Below, piece by piece: positions 59,492 to 64,000 of a stretch of DNA of 64,000 nt. Below the pieces are notes generated by a model. That model saw nothing but the letters and a program-made list of their open reading frames with translations, was not told the DNA's origin and ran no database searches. Every line of letters begins with the position of its first letter. Positions within the stretch are counted from its first letter, which is position 1. This DNA is from Niveispirillum irakense DSM 11586 (GTDB taxonomy: Bacteria; Pseudomonadota; Alphaproteobacteria; Azospirillales; Azospirillaceae), in assembly GCF_000429645.1 (NCBI RefSeq), contig NZ_KE386935.1:1-64000 (forward strand), written 5' to 3'. A program made the position numbers and the translations under genes.

Positions 59492-62440
59492 ATGCTCAAG
59501 ATGATCCATCGCCAAGCGCGACGCCGGGGTGTGTCGCTGCTGGCCCTGACTGTCGCCCTGTCCGCCGCCGCGACGCCGGCCCTGGCCCAATCGGTCAGCG
59601 GCGAGGCGGAGAGCCTGGACGAAATCGTCGTTACCGGTTTCCGCGCCTCGCTCACCAGCGCGCTGAACCAGAAGCGAAATGAGACCGCCGCCATCGACAG
59701 CATCGTGGCGGAAGATATCGGCAAGTTCCCCGACAGCAATCTGGCCGAATCCATGCAGCGCGTGCCCGGCGTGGCGCTGGCGCGTGGTGATGGCGGCGAA
59801 GGCCGCAACATCTCCGTGCGCGGTCTGGGTGCCGGCTTCACCCGCGTGCGCATCAATGGGATGGAAGGGTCGGCCCAGACCGGTTCGTCGGATATTTACG
59901 GCGCCGGCAATGCGGGCCGCAGCTTCGACTTCAACGTCTTCTCCACGGAAATCTTCTCGGCCCTGTCGGTCCGCAAGACCCCGTCGGCAGATGTGGAAGA
60001 GGGCTCCCTGGGCGCCACCGTGGACCTGAAGGCCCCCAAGCCGTTCGATTTCAGTGAAGACACCATCTTCACCGGCACGGCCAAGGGCATCTACAACACG
60101 GTCTCCAAGGATGTTGACCCCCGCGCCTCGATGCTGGTGAGCCACAAGTTCGGCAGCGACAACCAGTTTGGCGTCCTGGCGTCGCTGGCCTATCAGGATC
60201 GCACCATCCGCGAGGTCGGTTATTCCGCCGTGGATATCCTGTCGGCCAATGCCAACGGCATGTTCTGCACGCCCATCGGCATCACGCCCATCGCCCCCAC
60301 ACCGGGCGCCAAGGGTGCGACCAGCACCATGTGCTCCACCAACAACCCGCGCACGGGCACGGTGGCAGCCTATAACACCATCGCCGCCCTGCGCCGGGAT
60401 GATCTGCCCAACACGCCGGGCAGCGGCGCCTTCCTGCCGCGCCTGCCGCGCTATCTGAATTCCGAACAGGACCAGGAACGCATCGGCGCCACCCTGACCC
60501 TGCAATATAAGCCCAGCGACGATACGGAAATCTCCTTCGACGGGCTTTATTCCCGCTTCGACGTGACCCGTCGCGACAATTACATCGCGGCTGTCTCCTT
60601 CGCCCGCTCCATCACCAATAATGGTCAGCCCATGACCTCGGTGAAGGACATCCAGTTCGACCAGAATGGCTCCTTGGTCTATGGGCTGTTCGACGGGGTG
60701 GATGTGCGTTCCGAAGGGCTGGTGGATCATTTCACCACCACCTTCAAGCAGGCCAATGTCGATTTCCGTCACGCATTCAGCGACAAGTTCGAGATCACCG
60801 GTCTCCTGGGCTTTAACCGCTCCGTCTATGCCGGGAAGAAACGCTTCCAGACCTTCATGGACGCGATCGACACGGATAATTTCTCCATCGACTTCCGCGA
60901 CGGCGGCACCACGCCCAAGCTGGGCTTCGGCTTCGATGTCGCAAACCCGGCCAATTTCGCCTATGGCCCGGCGCTGGCTGACGGCACGGTGACCGGCGGC
61001 TTCAGCCCGCAGGGCATGCCGCTGGAACGCAAGACCGACAATACGACCGTAGAACTGAATGGCGCCTGGTCGGTGGCGGACGGCTATACGTTGAAGGCCG
61101 GCGGCCAGTTCCGGGAAAGCGATTACAGCTTCATCAATCTGCGTCAGTATCTGGCAGACACTGCCGTGCAGTCGCTGCCCGCTGGCACCACGCTTGGCTC
61201 CATCACCCGCCAGATCACTGGCGTGGACAAGCTGTGGGGCGATGGCGCGCCCGGTAGCTGGGCCGCCATTGATTACGAGAAGTTCGCCGACCTGTTTGAC
61301 ACGGACAGCATCCGGTCCTGCGGGATCGAATGCGGCGCTCCTGCCGGCGGCGTGCGCGAACGGGTGAAGAGTGCTTATGTCATGGGCACCTTCGACCTGC
61401 TGCCGACCATGGATTGGCCGGTGCGCGGCGATATCGGCATGCGCTATGTGAAGACCAACATGCTGGCGTCGGGCTATATCGCCGTGGCCCCGCCGACGGG
61501 CACCACCTCGCCCACCAATCTGGTCGGCCAATATGCGGAAGCCAAGAATTCCTATGATGACTGGCTGCCGTCCGCCAATCTGGTGCTGGAAGCGACCGAC
61601 GATGTGCTGCTGCGCGTATCCGGCGCCAAGGTGATGGCGCGGCCGGAACTGGCCTCGCTGACGCCGACCAGCGGCGTCAACCCGGTCACCCGGGTCGGCA
61701 ATGTCAACAACCCCTATCTGGACCCGATCCGGGCCAACACGTTCGATGCGGCGGTGGAATGGTACTTCCGTCCGGGCTCGCTCCTGTCGGTCGCTTATTT
61801 CTACAAAGACATCAAGAGCTTCATCCAGAACGTCAACAGCCAGATCCCGTTCAACCAGTTGGGCCTGCCCGATGCTTTGCTGGAAGGGTCGAACACCGCC
61901 CCGACCGAGCTTTTCACCGTGTCGCAGCCCTTCAACACGCCGGGCGGTCCGCTGAAGGGTTTTGAAATCAACGCCCAGATTCCCTTCACCTTCCTGGAGG
62001 ACAGCTTCTTCTCCAATTTCGGTGTGCTGGCGAACTATACGCGGGTGACCTCGACCATCAATTACATCCTGGCCTCATCCGGCGGGGTGCCGACGGTGAC
62101 GACGACGGCCGATCTGGTCGGCCTGTCCAAGAACACCATGTCCGGCACGGTCTATTATGAGGATGACAAGTTCTCCATCCGCGCGACGGCGAACTTCCGC
62201 GACAGCTTCATCCGCGGCATCCCGGCCTCGCCGGGCAGCGATCTGCAGGGCAACGCTTCCACCCTGTTCGTGGATGCGTCGGCCTCATACAACCTGACCG
62301 ACCAGGTGAAGCTGATCCTGGAGGCCACCAACCTGACGGACGAGCAGAACCGTCTCTATATCGACAGCACCCGCAAGGACACGCTGTTCGAGACGCGGAC
62401 CGGCCGGACCTTCACCACTGGCGTCAATGTCCGCTTCTGA
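59492..62440 (+). CDS. Large TonB-dependent receptor, TonB-Xanth-Caul type
   Basis: This 982-residue receptor is of the subgroup common in Caulobacter, Xanthomonas and sphingomonads. A signal peptide ends TPALAQS, and EIVVTGFRASLTSALNQKR is its hallmark TonB-box region. Plug motifs follow: IGKFPDSNLAESMQRVPGV, RNISVRGLGAGFTRVRINGM and VRKTPSADVEEGSLGATVDL. The barrel ends TTGVNVRF. Members of this group often import oligosaccharides. GGGAAGAGA precedes the ATG. The divergent secreted GH2 enzyme suggests a plant-derived galactoside or similar sugar as ligand, but this is not shown directly. A good terminator follows. Confidence 0.93.
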   Translation: MLKMIHRQARRRGVSLLALTVALSAAATPALAQSVSGEAESLDEIVVTGFRASLTSALNQKRNETAAIDSIVAEDIGKFPDSNLAESMQRVPGVALARGDGGEGRNISVRGLGAGFTRVRINGMEGSAQTGSSDIYGAGNAGRSFDFNVFSTEIFSALSVRKTPSADVEEGSLGATVDLKAPKPFDFSEDTIFTGTAKGIYNTVSKDVDPRASMLVSHKFGSDNQFGVLASLAYQDRTIREVGYSAVDILSANANGMFCTPIGITPIAPTPGAKGATSTMCSTNNPRTGTVAAYNTIAALRRDDLPNTPGSGAFLPRLPRYLNSEQDQERIGATLTLQYKPSDDTEISFDGLYSRFDVTRRDNYIAAVSFARSITNNGQPMTSVKDIQFDQNGSLVYGLFDGVDVRSEGLVDHFTTTFKQANVDFRHAFSDKFEITGLLGFNRSVYAGKKRFQTFMDAIDTDNFSIDFRDGGTTPKLGFGFDVANPANFAYGPALADGTVTGGFSPQGMPLERKTDNTTVELNGAWSVADGYTLKAGGQFRESDYSFINLRQYLADTAVQSLPAGTTLGSITRQITGVDKLWGDGAPGSWAAIDYEKFADLFDTDSIRSCGIECGAPAGGVRERVKSAYVMGTFDLLPTMDWPVRGDIGMRYVKTNMLASGYIAVAPPTGTTSPTNLVGQYAEAKNSYDDWLPSANLVLEATDDVLLRVSGAKVMARPELASLTPTSGVNPVTRVGNVNNPYLDPIRANTFDAAVEWYFRPGSLLSVAYFYKDIKSFIQNVNSQIPFNQLGLPDALLEGSNTAPTELFTVSQPFNTPGGPLKGFEINAQIPFTFLEDSFFSNFGVLANYTRVTSTINYILASSGGVPTVTTTADLVGLSKNTMSGTVYYEDDKFSIRATANFRDSFIRGIPASPGSDLQGNASTLFVDASASYNLTDQVKLILEATNLTDEQNRLYIDSTRKDTLFETRTGRTFTTGVNVRF

Positions 62441-62472
62441 TCCCTGAACACTCCCCCAACTGGCCATTCGCC

Positions 62473-62508
62473 ACGCCGCCGGGTTCATTCCCGGCGGCGT
62501 TTTCTTTT
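62473..62508 (+). terminator. Rho-independent terminator after the TonB receptor gene
   Basis: ACGCCGCCGGG (62473-62483) pairs perfectly with CCCGGCGGCGT (62490-62500) around TTCATT, followed by TTTTCTTTT. It lies 33 bases after the receptor stop codon. Confidence 0.92.
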
Positions 62509-62515
62509 GGCCGGC

Positions 62516-63100
62516 TCAGGCTGCTGCTGTCGGCTTGCCGATGGGGCAGACCTCTTCCCGGTCCACAATGTCGAAGGTGAAAATCCATTTGGCGATGCCG
62601 GTCAGGATGGCAGCGACAAAGCCCAGTTCCACGATCTGGCCATCATCATAATAGGCACGCAGCCTCGCATGGAGATCGGCCGACAAATGCCCTTCCATGT
62701 TCTGGAGCGTCATTTCTTCTGCCAGGGCGATCACGGCCCGGTCCTTGTCATTCCATAACGGGGATTGCGGCTGGTCGATCACATTGATCATCTCTTCCGT
62801 GATCCCGGCCTCGATGGCGGCCAGCGTATTGGACCGGTTGCACAGGCGGCAGCCATGCTGCTTGGACAGCTTGATGCGCAGCAATTCCTTACTGCGCACA
62901 TCCACCCGCATGCCTGGCAGGTTGTTATAAAAAACCCCGCCATAAAACCCGTCGAAGTACCATTTCATGATATCGGGCTGGTGGGCCATCACCTCAATGA
63001 TGGTGCCATCTCCGGTCTTCTCGACACAGCGGTGGAAAGCCTCCGCAATCGGGGGGCTCATCTGTTCCAGTGGAACGCGGGGCATCACCGTATTCGGCAT
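62516..63100 (-). CDS. Carboxymuconolactone decarboxylase-family protein (AhpD-like)
   Basis: This 194-residue protein of the CMD/AhpD superfamily has a CxxC motif in KQHGCRLCNRSNTLAAIEAG and the flanking helices of the fold (MRVDVRSKELLRIKLS, DKDRAVIALAEEMTLQ). The start is placed at the ATG at 63100, because GGGAGGT precedes it with good spacing and the upstream extension has no signal. It is not PcaC: it is longer and has the redox-type cysteine pair. Possible roles are a peroxidase-like or decarboxylase activity; context does not decide. A striking AT-rich palindrome lies directly upstream, and a LuxR-type regulator gene ends just beyond it in the same direction. Confidence 0.8.
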   Translation of the reverse strand: MPNTVMPRVPLEQMSPPIAEAFHRCVEKTGDGTIIEVMAHQPDIMKWYFDGFYGGVFYNNLPGMRVDVRSKELLRIKLSKQHGCRLCNRSNTLAAIEAGITEEMINVIDQPQSPLWNDKDRAVIALAEEMTLQNMEGHLSADLHARLRAYYDDGQIVELGFVAAILTGIAKWIFTFDIVDREEVCPIGKPTAAA

Positions 63101-63118
63101 TTGGCACCTCCCTCTATG

Positions 63119-63148
63119 ATATAATGACATACTATATAGTCATTATAT
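63119..63148. promoter_or_regulatory. AT-rich inverted repeat upstream of the CMD-family gene
   Basis: The arms ATATAATGAC (63119-63128) and GTCATTATAT (63139-63148) are perfect reverse complements around ATACTATATA. The site begins 19 bases upstream of the CMD-family start codon, in the expected promoter region, and probably binds a regulator dimer. Confidence 0.55.
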
Positions 63149-63188
63149 GTTCGGTCAAATGCCGATGACGGGTCACCACACCATTGTT

Positions 63189-64000
63189 TCAGTCCGCCGC
63201 CACGGTGCGGGCCGGGATCAGGCCGCGTTCCGCAGAGATGCGCACGGCATCCCGCCTTTTGCTGACGCCGATCTTCCGGAACAGGGATTTCAGCCGGTAT
63301 TTCACCGTGTCCGGTGACATGCCGATCCGGCGGGCAATCTCCTTGTTGGAATGGCCCTGGCAGAGCAGCAGCAGCACCTCGGCCTCCGCCTCGCTGAACA
63401 GGCCAGAGGCGGTGACATTGTTGCGGCAGGCCAGCAGGGACTTGGCCAGCCCTTTCAGATACTGCGCGCGGAACCGGTCCAGGTGCGCCCCCTCGGCCAA
63501 GGCTTCATCCAGGCAGGGCTGCACGAAGCGGCGCGCCTCCACGAAGGGCCGCACAATGTTCTGGAACATGGCGATGCTGACCGCCTCATCAAAGCAGATG
63601 CGCGCCTGATCAAGCGATCCTTGGGCGCGATGGCCGAAAGCGGTCAGGATATTCACATCAATCAACAGCCGGCCGGCACCGCGCTGGTCGGCCCAGGCCC
63701 GTAACAGCGCCAGTTCCGCCATCGCCGCTTCCACATCCCCCTGCAACAGCCGCAGCTTCACCCGGCAGAGCGAGGCTGCCACCGCCACCGGGCGGTAGAG
63801 CGGGGATTCCGTGGCCATCATGTCGGCCAGCGTATCAATCCCGGCCAGGGCGGCTGCTTCTACCGCCGCATCCGGCACCGCGCCATGGATGATGTGCAGG
63901 TTCACCTCCGCGATACTGACCAGCAATTCCAACTGCTGCAGCCGGCGGCGGGCCGCCGTGCGTTTCGCCCGGGCGAGAATGTCCCACGCCTCGTCAAAAG
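63189..64000 (-). CDS. LuxR-type regulator, N terminus cut by window edge
   Basis: The C-terminal 270 or so residues of a larger regulator are visible. The reading frame is open through base 64000, so the true start lies outside. The C-terminal LuxR helix-turn-helix is clear: LFSEAEAEVLLLLCQGHSNKEIARRIGMSPDTVKYRLKSLFRKIGVSKRRDAVRISAERG. The preceding sequence is helical with repeats resembling tetratricopeptide units (LDQARICFDEAVSIAMFQN, EARRFVQPCLDEALAEG), as in MalT-type large ATP-binding LuxR regulators. The candidate target is the adjacent CMD-family gene with its palindrome at 63119-63148. The inducing signal is unknown. Confidence 0.85.
   Translation of the reverse strand, partial: FDEAWDILARAKRTAARRRLQQLELLVSIAEVNLHIIHGAVPDAAVEAAALAGIDTLADMMATESPLYRPVAVAASLCRVKLRLLQGDVEAAMAELALLRAWADQRGAGRLLIDVNILTAFGHRAQGSLDQARICFDEAVSIAMFQNIVRPFVEARRFVQPCLDEALAEGAHLDRFRAQYLKGLAKSLLACRNNVTASGLFSEAEAEVLLLLCQGHSNKEIARRIGMSPDTVKYRLKSLFRKIGVSKRRDAVRISAERGLIPARTVAAD

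Noticed and set aside
59405-61531. Long minus-strand open frame of about 700 codons
   Set aside because: It lies entirely antisense to the well-supported TonB receptor at 59492-62440 and has no recognisable protein motifs; it is a by-product of high-GC codon use.
62516-63100. A second pcaC
   Set aside because: The protein is longer, has a CxxC redox motif absent from PcaC, and lies far from other pca genes.

Overview
The window is high-GC chromosomal DNA of an alphaproteobacterium that feeds on plant material. Evidence for this is five TonB-dependent receptors, VanA/VanB and PobA/Pca proteins of alphaproteobacterial type, TRAP and SSS transporters, amylosucrase-based sucrose use, and dispersed intergenic palindromes typical of the class. 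A Rhodospirillales/Azospirillaceae or sphingomonad-like host is plausible, but the genus cannot be fixed from the sequence.

Region 1 (530-9462) is a complete protocatechuate branch of the beta-ketoadipate pathway on the minus strand, in transcription order pobA-pcaI-pcaJ-pcaF-pcaH-pcaG-pcaB-pcaD-pcaC. The AraC-type regulator pobR is divergent, across a perfect 10+4+10 inverted repeat. Region 2 (9465-15269) holds a minus-strand operon of a TonB receptor, a two-haem cytochrome c peroxidase-like protein and an OmpA-like protein, then an aromatic-acid MFS transporter. Region 3 (15538-24000) is the ferulate/vanillate module: vdh-ech-fcs, a MarR regulator, vanA-vanR-vanB and a second MarR regulator. 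A shared GTTAT-N5-ATAAC palindrome marks at least three promoters here. The gaps around fcs hold two copies of an element of about 147 bases with five hairpins whose stems differ but remain paired.

Region 4 (24210-36599) runs from a TonB receptor into a tightly coupled operon: a TRAP transporter (dctQ-dctM-dctP), four consecutive family III (CaiB/BaiF) CoA-transferases, and a 786-residue fusion of two 2-hydroxyacyl-CoA-dehydratase-like halves that has lost most expected cluster cysteines. No characterised pathway that I know has this combination; it is the best candidate for an undescribed catabolic system. Region 5 (36636-42705, minus strand) is an extracytoplasmic ester-degrading operon: tannase/feruloyl esterase, SGNH hydrolase, TonB receptor and a DUF3237 protein. 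It could feed hydroxycinnamates or phenolic acids into regions 1 and 3.

Region 6 (42758-53225) is a sucrose-type regulon: TonB receptor, amylosucrase, ROK fructokinase, SSS symporter and a LacI repressor. Near-identical LacI-type operators (TTGCAAACGATTGCAA) lie before the receptor, before the symporter and, unexpectedly, before the tannase operon. An AT-richer two-gene island (48380-50354) sits between the two sugar-operon operators. It encodes a protein with a HEPN RNase-type RNxxxH motif and a protein with a RadC/JAMM-like HNH...S..D motif, and may be a toxin or defence module. Region 7 (53369-64000) holds a FAD/Rieske oxidoreductase divergent from a zinc alcohol dehydrogenase, a secreted GH2 glycosidase, a large TonB receptor, a carboxymuconolactone-decarboxylase-family protein and a LuxR-type regulator cut by the window edge.

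No rRNA, tRNA, CRISPR array or complete insertion sequence was recognised. Start sites were adjusted by Shine-Dalgarno position where the sequence allowed it.
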